Shown here: positions 1 through 7,500 of the stretch, in pieces | Numbering within the stretch: the first letter of the stretch is position 1 | Layout: each line of letters begins with the position of its first letter | DNA from: Actinoallomurus purpureus | GTDB lineage: Bacteria > Actinomycetota > Actinomycetes > Streptosporangiales > Streptosporangiaceae | Length of the DNA stretch: 64,000 bases | Assembly (NCBI RefSeq): GCF_024055795.1 | Contig: NZ_JAMXMY010000027.1 | Span: 62,001-126,000, forward strand | Reading direction: 5' to 3' | The notes under the pieces: model-generated | Databases searched by the model: none | Told to the model about the DNA's origin: nothing | What the model saw: the letters and a program-made list of their open reading frames with translations, nothing else | Translations under genes and position numbers: made by a program

Positions 1-1116
1 GACCGCGCGGCGGGTGACGGCTGCGGCCTGCTCGATGTCGCCGTCATCGATGTGAGCATCCGCAAGCCACGTCAGGTACAGCGCCTTATCTCGCGCGTGC
101 GTGTCCTCGTATCGATCAAGAGCGTCCGCAAGGGCGGGGATGGCGCGGCTCGGTTCGCCCAGGACGCTCCAGCAGCGGCCGGTCATGATCTGCAGCTCGG
201 TTTGATCCACCCAGAGCGCCCAGTCCGGGCCTTGCCGATCGTGACCGCCGTCGAGTGCCTCACGTGCCAGATCGAGCGCCTGCTCAGTGGCTCGTGCGTT
301 CCCGGCGACGGCATGGGCCCAAGCGGCGCGCTCGCGGAGCAACGCCTGGACTGCTCGAGGTGTCTCGTCGCTGTCCGCAACGCGACATGAGGCGTCGGCC
401 TCGGAGGCGCCTGGCTGCCCGGTGCTGACCTTCTGATAGGCGAGGAACGCCAGCGAGTTGGCGATCAAGGATGTGTCTCCGGCATCCGATGCAGCAGTGA
501 GGCTGTGCTTAAAGTGCTGACGGGCCGGCGCGTGCCGTCCGGCGTCAAAAGCGGCCCATCCGGCCTGCTGAGCCTGTTTGGCGATGACTCCCATGAGCGC
601 GCGGCCAGTCGCGTCGGAATAGCTTGCCTTGTCGGCGATGGCGATCGTGGACTTCAGTTCGGCCGCGTAGACCGGATAGGTTTCCGCACCGCCCAGCACG
701 TCATCCAGACGTCGGAGCCGGGCCGTCCGGTTATGTAGCCGTACGACCTCCTGTGTCCCGATCCGACGCCCACCATCGAGATTGGCAGCCCTGGGCATGG
801 CGAGCCTGAGCCCGGCGGCCAGTGACGACCCCACGAACTCCCGACGGTCCACATCGTCCTCGCCTTCCCCGAAGAGTTCTTCTTCGGACATCTCGAACGC
901 GCAGGCGTACAGGAGTCGGTAGCGCTCGCTGATCTCGTCCACGTCGCCGCGCTCCCAGCGCTTGACGTACGACAGCAGGCTCTCGTGGCTCGGAAGCCTG
1001 TTGCGCGCCTCTCCGGCGGCATCCGCAAGCCGGCGCGCCATCTCCGGCTTATCCCAGACGCGCGCCTTGCGCTCCTCCCGGATGCGGTCAGTCCACACCC
1101 TACGAACGTCGGCCAT
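1..1116 (-). CDS. XRE/TPR transcriptional regulator (partial)
   Basis: The reading frame opens with ATG at 1116 and runs off the left edge, so the C terminus is missing (372 codons seen). Residues about 10-80 form a helix-turn-helix of the XRE type, followed by an acidic linker and a long alpha-helical, alanine-rich region of TPR-like repeats. Such large XRE-TPR proteins are common regulators in actinomycetes and on AICEs; their ligands are mostly unknown. It is transcribed divergently from the small-protein operon at 1257. Two relatives lie in element B (15506 and 19768). The family is clear; the target is not. Confidence 0.85.
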   Translation of the reverse strand, partial: MADVRRVWTDRIREERKARVWDKPEMARRLADAAGEARNRLPSHESLLSYVKRWERGDVDEISERYRLLYACAFEMSEEELFGEGEDDVDRREFVGSSLAAGLRLAMPRAANLDGGRRIGTQEVVRLHNRTARLRRLDDVLGGAETYPVYAAELKSTIAIADKASYSDATGRALMGVIAKQAQQAGWAAFDAGRHAPARQHFKHSLTAASDAGDTSLIANSLAFLAYQKVSTGQPGASEADASCRVADSDETPRAVQALLRERAAWAHAVAGNARATEQALDLAREALDGGHDRQGPDWALWVDQTELQIMTGRCWSVLGEPSRAIPALADALDRYEDTHARDKALYLTWLADAHIDDGDIEQAAAVTRRAV

Positions 1117-1256
1117 CGTGTTGCGTGCACCTTTGCCGAGCATCCCAGAGCACCCTCGCGTGCTCCGTCGTGCTCCGCATTGTCCTCTGTCGCTGCCTGG
1201 TACGCAGCCCCTTCACTGACCGTAGTCGAAACGCGACGGAATTCGGGAGGCGTCAG

Positions 1257-1589
1257 GTGCACGCGCAAACGAACCCTTCCCCACCTGTCGACACCGTCAG
1301 GGCCCTGGTGCTCAAGCTCGCGCCGCTGCTGCTGCGCGACGGCTTGAACGTCGCGGTGCGCTCAGACGGTGTCGTCGAGGTACGGAACCCCGGCGACACG
1401 CGGATGACGCAGCCGATCGTCGCCCGCGAACACCAGGGCGCGCTCTGGTGGTGGTGGGTCTGGTCGGGGCCGACCCGCGACGCTCCGCTCGAGTACGAGC
1501 CGATGGTGCCCGCTGACGACGTCGACGAGGCGGCCCGCCGTCTGTCGAACGTGCTCCGCGTCGCGGAGCCTGCCAGGGCAGAGCAGTGA
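1257..1589 (+). CDS. Conserved small protein with WSGPTR motif
   Basis: A 110-residue protein of unknown function. GTG at 1257 is chosen because GGGAGG (1245-1250) lies six bases upstream. It carries a tryptophan-rich stretch ending in VWSGPTRDAP, and the same motif (VWSGPTREAP) occurs in the protein at 16804 in element B. Both genes stand divergent to an XRE/TPR regulator and precede another small gene by a 4-bp overlap, so the arrangement is a conserved module. First gene of an overlapping three-gene operon (1257, 1586, 1870). It may be a partner or target of the regulator; this is inference from context. Confidence 0.75.
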   Translation: MHAQTNPSPPVDTVRALVLKLAPLLLRDGLNVAVRSDGVVEVRNPGDTRMTQPIVAREHQGALWWWWVWSGPTRDAPLEYEPMVPADDVDEAARRLSNVLRVAEPARAEQ

Positions 1590-1873
1590 TCGCGGGCATC
1601 CGGCACCTCGTCGGCATCGAGCCGGCCGGGCCGGTGCGTCCTCCGATCCGCCGTCCGGTCGTCACGGATCCGAGTCCTCAAGATCTCGCCGCGGTTCAGG
1701 CGGCCTGCCGCGACTGGGCGGTGATGTGGTCGCGTTGGCGGCGCGCGTACACGGCGTTCGCCACGTTCACCGCGGGCCCGCTCATCGTCGACGAGCCGGA
1801 CCCCGCGCGGCTGCTGCAACGGTGCCGGGAAGTCCGGTATGCCGTGGCACACGGTCAGGCGTTGATCGAATGA
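1586..1873 (+). CDS. Hypothetical small protein
   Basis: A 95-residue protein that starts with GTG inside the stop of the previous gene (GTGA overlap), indicating translational coupling. It has a proline-rich N terminus and a helical tryptophan- and arginine-rich middle (DWAVMWSRWRRAY). I do not recognise the family. It occupies the same operon slot as the gene at 17184 in element B, but the two proteins are not obviously related by eye. Confidence 0.65.
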   Translation: MIAGIRHLVGIEPAGPVRPPIRRPVVTDPSPQDLAAVQAACRDWAVMWSRWRRAYTAFATFTAGPLIVDEPDPARLLQRCREVRYAVAHGQALIE

Positions 1874-2034
1874 GCATCGGCAACCAGGTCGGCGACTTCC
1901 GGCGCCTGCTCGATGAGGTGTCCGTGGTCGGGAATCCGAACCGAGAGGCGCAGCTGGCCGCGCTTGAGCGGCTCATCCACCTGTTCCCCGACGAGACACG
2001 GGCGATCCTCGCCCGCCTCGACGCCGGGGCGTAG
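1870..2034 (+). CDS. Hypothetical small protein
   Basis: A 54-residue, probably helical protein whose ATG overlaps the previous stop (ATGA). It is the last gene of the coupled small-protein operon that begins at 1257. No family recognised. The tight overlap is the main evidence that it is translated. Confidence 0.6.
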   Translation: MSIGNQVGDFRRLLDEVSVVGNPNREAQLAALERLIHLFPDETRAILARLDAGA

Positions 2035-2501
2035 ACGTGGGCGCGTCCCGCCGTTTGGCCACGAAGGATCCGACCCGACAACCGGATCGACGGGACGCGG
2101 CCCACCAGACCCCCGTGCGGTCGTTTCAGCCCCCTGAGGACGGCCGCACGGGTCCAAACGGGTCGCCTGGGGTGAGCACGAGGTTACTGGCGGGGAAGCT
2201 CGTAGTTCCCCCAGGCGGCCTAACCAGAGACGTCCCGGCAGGTATGGAGGTCTGTCCTCTGCCGGGGCAGCGGACCGCCGGGCGCGGCGAGGGAATCCCG
2301 CCCGGCGGTCCTGCGAGGAGCGACCGTCTTTCCAGAAGCGGCCGTTCCGTGGGGTTCGCCGAGCGGGTCACGCGGTCGCGGGTGTTCGAGCACCGGCGTC
2401 GCACGAAGGTCGGAGCTTTCTCGGCGGCCCTCGCCACGGCCCCGGTTTGTGTCGCGGACACCCGGGGCCGTGGCCATCACCGAACCGACGAGAGGACATC
2501 C
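2035..2501. other. Intergenic region with perfect hairpin
   Basis: No convincing gene is seen. A perfect 13-bp inverted repeat (2433-2445 with 2462-2474, 16-base loop) ends 27 bp before the ATG at 2502. It has no T-run, so it could be a terminator of the upstream operon, an attenuator, or a processing site. Confidence 0.5.
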
Positions 2502-2597
2502 ATGACCCCCATCGAACGCGGCATCAGTTGGATCAAGAGCAGCCACAGCGGCGCGGGCGGCTGCCGCATCGAGGCCGGCGTGACGGAGAACCGATGA
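2502..2597 (+). CDS. Very short DUF397-like protein
   Basis: A 31-residue product containing WIKSSHSGAGGCRIEAG, which resembles the conserved start of DUF397 proteins (W-x-K-S-S-x-S). DUF397 proteins are usually about 60-80 residues and are typically encoded beside XRE regulators. Here the reading frame stops after the first third of the domain, and its stop overlaps the start of the next gene (ATGA). It may be a degraded gene kept for translational coupling or a genuinely minimal version. Confidence 0.5.
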   Translation: MTPIERGISWIKSSHSGAGGCRIEAGVTENR

Positions 2598-2893
2598 CGA
2601 CGCTGGCCGACCGGCTCATCATCACCGGCAGGCAACTCGAGGTTCTGGAGGAAGTCACCCGGACGGACGCCAAGCCGGACGACCTCGAGGCGCTCGCCGA
2701 GCATCTGCGGGGGCTGGGCGAACACGGCCGGACGATCCAGATGGTCATCGACCGCATCATCGAGAACGTCGGACCGGAATACAACGACGTCCAGTTCCGC
2801 CTTGGGCACGCCGGGAGCCTGTTCGAAGCAGCGCAGACGTTCTCAGGCGACGCCCGTGTGCTACTCGGGAAGATGAACGCCGACCCGTCCTGA
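2594..2893 (+). CDS. Hypothetical helical protein
   Basis: A 99-residue acidic, predominantly helical protein with ATG at 2594 overlapping the preceding stop. No domain recognised. A strong hairpin follows 14 bp after the stop (2907-2940), so the DUF397-like gene and this one probably form a transcription unit. Its place among small element genes suggests an accessory AICE function, which is inference only. Confidence 0.65.
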   Translation: MTTLADRLIITGRQLEVLEEVTRTDAKPDDLEALAEHLRGLGEHGRTIQMVIDRIIENVGPEYNDVQFRLGHAGSLFEAAQTFSGDARVLLGKMNADPS

Positions 2894-2906
2894 CCGACAC
2901 CGACCA

Positions 2907-2940
2907 GCGGCCCCGGATGCGTGTGCGGCTCCGGGGCCGC
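2907..2940 (+). terminator. Hairpin after the 2594 gene
   Basis: A perfect 10-bp stem (GCGGCCCCGG with CCGGGGCCGC) around a 14-base loop, without a T-run, directly downstream of a stop codon; GC-rich hairpins of this kind are usual actinomycete terminators. Confidence 0.6.
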
Positions 2941-3003
2941 AGCCCTAATCGTCGCGGTGCTTGACGACGTACCGCGGGACCGTGACCCTCGGGAGGGAAC
3001 GCA

Positions 3004-3159
3004 ATGCGCAAGAAGATCATCGAACCCAACGAGCGGCCGAAGTGCACCGGATGCCACGGGCAAGGCGGCTGGTGGGAGCACGGCAACGGCCAGCCCGGCA
3101 AGGCCAAGCCGAAGAAGTGGATCAAGTGCAACGCCTGCAACGGCACCGGAAAGAAATGA
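3004..3159 (+). CDS. Small DnaJ-type zinc-finger protein
   Basis: A 51-residue basic protein with two C-x-x-C-x-G-x-G motifs, CTGCHGQG (about residues 14-21) and CNACNGTG (about 41-48), separated by a lysine-rich linker. Two such motifs make the zinc site of the DnaJ cysteine-rich domain, so it probably binds one zinc ion. The next gene, one base downstream, is also a zinc-motif protein. Small free-standing zinc-finger proteins of this type recur on AICEs (see 25946), where their role is not established. Confidence 0.7.
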   Translation: MRKKIIEPNERPKCTGCHGQGGWWEHGNGQPGKAKPKKWIKCNACNGTGKK

Positions 3160-3160
3160 G

Positions 3161-3523
3161 ATGACCGACCCGATCACCTGCCCCGAGTGCGACGGCCGAG
3201 GAGAGACGACTCTCGGCCCGGTCCGCCTGCGCTGCCAGTTCTGTCAGGGCAGGGGTCGGGTCGGCGGTGACTACGAGCCCGCCGAGGGCGGCCACCAGCG
3301 CACCGACGGCTACCGGCAACCCGAGGGCGATGAGGAGTACGACCCGAAGGTGCACGGCCCGTTGCCAGCCGCGTGGGAGCATCCGGCGGTCAAGGGTATG
3401 CCGGGCTGCCCGCAGTGTTTCGGTACGGGGAAGGTCATCAATCTCGGCGCAGACATGGTCGGCGGTGATGTCCACGGCAAGCTGGTCGAGTTGCCGTGCC
3501 CGGCCTGCCTCCGCAGCGCCTGA
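3161..3523 (+). CDS. Zinc-finger protein with two DnaJ-like motif pairs
   Basis: A 120-residue acidic protein starting one base after the previous stop. It has CPECDGRG and CQFCQGRG near the N terminus, then a charged middle, then CPQCFGTG and CPACLRSA at the C terminus, giving four CxxC knuckles and probably two zinc sites. Related in motif to the preceding gene. It is the last gene of element Z before the att repeat at 3811; in elements A and B the corresponding place is held by an integrase or by cargo beside it, and no integrase is present here. Confidence 0.7.
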   Translation: MTDPITCPECDGRGETTLGPVRLRCQFCQGRGRVGGDYEPAEGGHQRTDGYRQPEGDEEYDPKVHGPLPAAWEHPAVKGMPGCPQCFGTGKVINLGADMVGGDVHGKLVELPCPACLRSA

Positions 3524-3810
3524 CCCCGGAAAGGGCGAGGCTTTCGCACTCCCCGAGCCTAGGGGGATGCCGCATCACGTATGCGGTTACGTCCCTGGTG
3601 ACCTGCGGATACGTTGGCTGATCTCACACGTATGGGGCACCTACCGCCCTGATCGGAGTGGGATGATCAGGCGCTCTTCTACGCGTATCCGCGGTGTATC
3701 CGCGCCCTGCGGCGCATCCGGGCATCCGGTGGCACACATCTGCGCATGAGCGGAGCCCGATTGGAGTAGGGTTTCCCCAGGTCAGTGCGGGGTTTTGGCT
3801 GGTTGATCTA
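3524..3810. other. Right end of element Z, no gene
   Basis: Non-coding. It holds the arm-site pair at 3685-3704, a degenerate GGTGGCACACATCTGCGC segment near 3729 that matches one in element A's right end near 12121, and a short C4/G4 hairpin followed by TTTT just before the att repeat. The same order occurs at the right ends of elements A and B. Confidence 0.6.
3685..3704 (+). promoter_or_regulatory. Candidate integrase arm site, element Z right
   Basis: Two perfect GTATCCGCG 9-mers at 3685 and 3696 (11-bp period), 126 bp left of the att repeat. Elements A and B have equivalent pairs of different sequence at the same distance (about 120 bp) from their right att repeats. Confidence 0.55.
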
Positions 3811-3854
3811 GGTGCCCCCGCCAGGATTCGAACCTGCGGCACACGGTTTAGGAA
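3811..3854 (-). repeat. att repeat, Z/A junction
   Basis: A 44-bp copy of the tRNA-Arg(CCT) 3' end (acceptor, T arm and anticodon loop), with one mismatch (C for G at 3821) to the copies at 12201 and 32416. It marks the boundary between element Z and element A. Confidence 0.9.
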
Positions 3855-3930
3855 TCCACAGGCGATACGGCGGACATGCGGGGCCTGACCTGCGCTGAAA
3901 CGGCCTCGGCGACGTGAGGGGCGGGAGGCC

Positions 3931-3949
3931 ATCCCGCGTATATCCCGCG
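3931..3949 (+). promoter_or_regulatory. Candidate integrase arm site, element A left
   Basis: ATCCCGCG at 3931 and again at 3942 (11-bp period). The identical pair occurs at 12079 and 12090 near the other end of element A. Confidence 0.6.
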
Positions 3950-3963
3950 CGGGAATCGTTGGT

Positions 3964-4230
3964 TCACGCCTCGGCGACCGCCGTCTCCAAGAACCAGACC
4001 AGCCGGCGATTCGGGCGCGGGCAGCCGAGGACCTGCCTCAACCGAGGCCACATGTCCGCCTCAACTGGATACCAGTCGACGTCCCACTCAGGTCCGCGGT
4101 CCAACATGTCACGAATCTGATCCAGCTGCTCAGCCGTGATCGGGAAAATCGTCGGCGGGCCTTCTCGCACGGGATAGCCAGCGAGTTGCCAACGAACGTC
4201 GGCCGCATCGTACGAAGGCTCGTTAGGCAC
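3964..4230 (-). CDS. Hypothetical protein
   Basis: An 88-residue acidic protein with several tryptophans and proline pairs; no domain recognised. ATG at 4230. It is the first gene inside element A's left end, its stop lying 15 bp from the arm site, and is divergent to the SMI1/KNR4 gene across a 277-bp gap. Coding is supported by the consistent actinomycete codon pattern; function is unknown. Confidence 0.6.
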   Translation of the reverse strand: MPNEPSYDAADVRWQLAGYPVREGPPTIFPITAEQLDQIRDMLDRGPEWDVDWYPVEADMWPRLRQVLGCPRPNRRLVWFLETAVAEA

Positions 4231-4507
4231 AGCTAGACCCTAGAGACAGGCACCGACACACGGCAGCGGCGTGCAGCACCATCGTCCTGATCGCCAGGAG
4301 CGGACACTATCTGATCCGTATCCGACGGCAGCCCACGCTCGATGGTCGGCGATCGCGGGCAGACGGCGTCTGGTGGTCGTAATCGTGTGGCGTTGGTTGT
4401 CGTCATTGCCGTCACCGCTGTCGTCAGGTGGCCGCGCCTCAGGCAGTAGGAACAGTCGGACAGATGCTGGTCGCAAGGATGTCCGAGGCTTCTTCTAGGG
4501 TCGCGCT

Positions 4508-5233
4508 GTGGACCAGATGGACATCACGCCGTTCCACCGCGCTTGGGCACGCTTTTCGGGTTGGCTCGCCGAACACGCGCCCGACGATCACGCCGTGCTG
4601 CGGCCTGCGGCGACCGAGGAACAGATCGCTGCTATCGAGACCGCCTACGGTGTTGAGCTGCACCCTGAGTTGACGGCACTTCTGCGGCTTCACGACGGAA
4701 CACCCTGGGACGTATCGCGTCCCAGCTTCGGATGCTTCCTACCGATCGGGCACCGACTCAGCGGCACCGACCAGATCATCTCTATGAGGCAAATCCTGCT
4801 GGACTTCCACGAAGACTTCCCCGAAAACTGGGGAGACTGGCGCGACATCTGGACGGACGAACCGGTCATCGCACGGTCACACCGGTGGGTTCCGTTCGCC
4901 GAGCCGAACGACGGCGGGCTGGCGTTCGTCGATCACTGCCCCGGACCCACCTACGGGCACGTTTATGAGTTCGGGATGGGCTCCGGCGCCAGCGACGTCA
5001 CCTTGTGGGGGACCAGCCTGACCGAGTTCTTCGACGCCATGGCCACTGCAGTGGAGACCGGCGCGCCCTTCCAGAACTCCTACCCCACCTTCCGCGAGCT
5101 CCGCCGAGACCACTTCCCCGCCTACCACCCTCTGGTCGGCCGACGCTTCTTCGATTGGAACCCGACTCCGGACGCAACAACCCATGACAGCGAGTTCGTG
5201 GTCCACCGCGTCACCGCAAGCCGGAAGGCCTAA
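4508..5233 (+). CDS. SMI1/KNR4-family protein
   Basis: A 241-residue protein with the SMI1/KNR4 (SUKH) layout: an N-terminal helical part, ATEEQIAAIETAYGVELHPEL at about 38-58, the LRLHDG turn, and later WVPFAEPNDGG and a GHVYEF strand. SUKH proteins are often immunity proteins against contact-dependent or polymorphic toxins, and many stand alone. No toxin is seen here. GTG at 4508 is taken as the start; ATG at 4517 is an alternative. A second SMI1/KNR4 protein lies at 35185 outside the element. Confidence 0.8.
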   Translation: MDQMDITPFHRAWARFSGWLAEHAPDDHAVLRPAATEEQIAAIETAYGVELHPELTALLRLHDGTPWDVSRPSFGCFLPIGHRLSGTDQIISMRQILLDFHEDFPENWGDWRDIWTDEPVIARSHRWVPFAEPNDGGLAFVDHCPGPTYGHVYEFGMGSGASDVTLWGTSLTEFFDAMATAVETGAPFQNSYPTFRELRRDHFPAYHPLVGRRFFDWNPTPDATTHDSEFVVHRVTASRKA

Positions 5234-5489
5234 CACCAGTCTCGATCGCGGCGCGCCGCCAGGACACCAACCGGATAGGACAGCGCTCCCCATCTGATCC
5301 GTAGCAAGATCAGGAACGTCCACGACCGTCCAGGATTGTCCTCTGACCTGCTTCGGGACCCGCTGCGCCGTCCGCAACCGTCCAGGGCCGACCAGAGCTG
5401 TTGTTAGCAGATGCGTTAGCAACCGACGCCGTCCCGCCGTTCGTACCGACCCTCGCCATGACGAGAAGGGTTGGCAGCGCGAGAGCGTC

Positions 5490-5849
5490 TTATCTTCTTC
5501 TAGTGTTCATGAACTGTTGCATCAAACGCTTCGCCGGTTCATGACTGTAGCGTTCAGCTATTTGCATAGGGGTTTCACCGTCAGCGGCCGGCAGTTCAGG
5601 ATCGGCGCCATAGGCCAACAATATGGCGGTCGCAGCGGTGTTAAGGGGATAATTCGACTGCAAGTGTCCGTCGCCTTCGACATCGATGGCATGAGTGAGC
5701 AGTGTATGACCGAAGCACATCTCGTTTGGGTCGACTCCCGAATCTAGGAACATAGTTAGTTCTTCGTAATCACTGGCCTCTACAGACTTATGGACAGGTG
5801 TCCATTCGTCATCGCCTAGCTGCAGCTCGTTCAAAACTTCGTCTCCCAT
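5490..5849 (-). CDS. Ankyrin-repeat protein
   Basis: A 119-residue acidic protein with ankyrin-like repeats: WTPVHKSVEASDYEELTMFL then SGVDPNE, and TAILLAYGADPELPAADGETPMQIA. ATG at 5849 is preferred over 5861 because GGAGGT lies four bases upstream of it. Ankyrin repeats mediate protein binding; such short bacterial proteins are often immunity or accessory factors. The gene looks less GC-rich than its neighbours, suggesting a separate origin. The dispersed repeat at 5889 lies just upstream. Confidence 0.8.
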   Translation of the reverse strand: MGDEVLNELQLGDDEWTPVHKSVEASDYEELTMFLDSGVDPNEMCFGHTLLTHAIDVEGDGHLQSNYPLNTAATAILLAYGADPELPAADGETPMQIAERYSHEPAKRLMQQFMNTRRR

Positions 5850-5888
5850 TGCTACCTCCATGCTCAGCGTTTATATTCGAGGACAAGC

Positions 5889-6000
5889 TGACCCGGACCG
5901 CAGGAGCCGCCAGGCTCCGAGGACCGGAAGCGGCGCGTCAGCCGATCGCCCTGACCCCGAACGGCGCGCAACCACCCACAGCGATCGTCGCGGCGTTAGG
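5889..6000 (+). repeat. Dispersed repeat R1, copy in element A
   Basis: About 110 bp matching 34999-35108 outside the element, with a less similar copy at 34325-34440. The segment around 5957-5990 is near-identical to 35074-35099. It contains a short hairpin (GGAGCC gcca GGCTCC) whose stem differs from the copy at 35 kb by compensating changes. Confidence 0.7.
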
Positions 6001-6598
6001 CCGCATTGTGTAGGGCTGTCTTGAGCCACTTCAGCAGTTCGATGTCGGCGCGGCAATGACGGTTTCGCTCCTGACGGCGAATCGCTTGTAGAGCGATGGT
6101 ATCGCTGTCGGCAGTTTGAAGGATGTCAAGATCGACGAGAGCATCTGCTTGCGCAATCTCAAGCCGGTCGTTCCCGTGTTCACCTGGCGGCATGCGCCGG
6201 ATGCTGATTTCGCCGTCAGCGTGCATCGAGGTGATGGTGTCCCGTAGGCGCAAAGGTCCTCGTAGGAGGATGCTTTGCAGTGGCGGCACGAGCTCTCCCC
6301 GATTTTCCCCGGCCAGCCAGACCGCGCGAAGGCCGTTCACCTCGTCGCGTTGTAGCCAGGGGGGCAGGGGTTTGTTCATCTGCTCGGCGGTGACAGCTTT
6401 GCCGGGCAGTCCGAGCGAGAGAAGATGATCGATAAGCTCGTCGGCTTCGCGGGTGCTCATGAATCCGACGCGGAAAAGGTGCTCATCCTCGATGTAGTTG
6501 GGTTGGGTTGGCGCGAACTCGTCGAGACCGCCGGGGAGGGTACGGTCTGCGTCAGCGGTTCGAACGATCACGCTGGCGAACTCGACGCCCAATGCCAT
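5996..6598 (-). CDS. Hypothetical protein
   Basis: A 200-residue mixed alpha/beta protein; no family recognised. The N terminus (MALGVEFASVIVRTADAD) and a middle with TREADELIDHLLSLGL suggest a compact cytoplasmic domain. The overall look recalls immunity-type or DUF proteins near SMI1 genes, but I cannot assign it. It is followed on its own strand by repeat R1 and then the ankyrin gene. Confidence 0.6.
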   Translation of the reverse strand: MALGVEFASVIVRTADADRTLPGGLDEFAPTQPNYIEDEHLFRVGFMSTREADELIDHLLSLGLPGKAVTAEQMNKPLPPWLQRDEVNGLRAVWLAGENRGELVPPLQSILLRGPLRLRDTITSMHADGEISIRRMPPGEHGNDRLEIAQADALVDLDILQTADSDTIALQAIRRQERNRHCRADIELLKWLKTALHNAA

Positions 6599-7077
6599 CG
6601 GTGCCGGCCTCCTGTTTAACCGCGCTAGTCTCCGGGGTGGGTTCGGCGGGTGCCGCGTCCCAGGGAAGGTCTGAGGCTAACAGGATGGATCTTGTCGGAG
6701 CGCAACGTCTCGGCGTCGCCGCCTGGGCGGATTGTCGATATATTTCCGGCTTCCCCTCGTAATTGCCGTCTCCCTCCCGGCTCGATCTGTCGACCGGGCA
6801 ACGACTTGGCCTTGACGCGCCGTTCGCGGCTGCGAGCCTCGCGCAGCGTGGAGAGCAAGCGGTCTGGCGGTTGGCTACTCCTCCGGTCTGCGGTGGTGTT
6901 CCGTATTGGGTGGGGCGGCCGACCGGTCTCGGGACGGGTCGGCCCGCAGAGGCCGCACGCCCGGCCCGAGGGCCGGGCGGCTGCCCCGGCGGCCCGCTTG
7001 CGGGCCGCCTTTAAAGACGTGAAGAAAGTCCTCATCCGGGCGGACTGCCTGCGTTGTCTTGTCCCGGTTGATGCTTG
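6599..7077. other. Intergenic region with dispersed repeat R2
   Basis: No gene is supported. Bases 6911-6972 are a 62-bp sequence almost identical to 35883-35944 in the chromosome. It is followed by GC-rich hairpins (for example GGCGGCCCGC TTGC GGGCCGCC) near 6989-7011 that could terminate transcription. Confidence 0.6.
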
Positions 7078-7500
7078 TCAGCCGGCTTGTTCCCGCTGTT
7101 CGTAGCGTTGACGCCATGCCGCGCAGCGTTCGACGTAGGTCGGAAGGTGTTGCGCCTGGAAGTTTTCGGCGGACCAGTCGTGGGCCTCGACGTCGGCTCC
7201 TGGGTTGCAGACGTATCCCCACCCGTGGCGGCCGTCGACGAGGGCGATTCGCGTGAGGTCGTAGACGGGGTCTTCGAAAGCGTCCAGCACGCGCCATTCT
7301 TCGGCGGTGAGTCCGGTCAGGAGGAATCCGCGGGCGATGCCGTCGCCGGGGACCAGTCCGGGGTAGACCCGTTCGGGGAGCGCGGCGACGCGCCATCCCT
7401 CGGCGGCCACGGGTTCGTGGTCGGGGACGCGGTCGATGAGAGCGAACAGGACGTCAGGGAATTGGAGGCTTCCGTAGACGAACAGGGCCTCCGGGTCCAC
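7078..7500 (-). CDS. Gamma-glutamylcyclotransferase-fold protein
   Basis: A 140-residue protein of the GGCT/AIG2-like fold. The substrate-loop motif is FVYGSLQFPDVL near the N terminus, and a central FEDPVYD supplies the conserved acidic residue. The family includes enzymes that cyclise gamma-glutamyl groups as well as proteins of unknown activity. GTG at 7500 is chosen because it sits just before the YGSL motif; a start at 7569 would overlap the upstream gene by more than 100 bases. Third gene of a minus-strand operon after the metallopeptidase. Confidence 0.75.
   Translation of the reverse strand: MDPEALFVYGSLQFPDVLFALIDRVPDHEPVAAEGWRVAALPERVYPGLVPGDGIARGFLLTGLTAEEWRVLDAFEDPVYDLTRIALVDGRHGWGYVCNPGADVEAHDWSAENFQAQHLPTYVERCAAWRQRYEQREQAG

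Noticed and set aside
654-1268. A 204-codon minus-strand frame
   Set aside because: It is an alternative frame of the XRE/TPR gene 1-1116, whose translation has a clear helix-turn-helix.
2037-2501. Plus-strand frame continuous with the DUF397-like gene
   Set aside because: Low-complexity Pro/Arg/Gly sequence crossing a perfect hairpin; the real start is taken as 2502.
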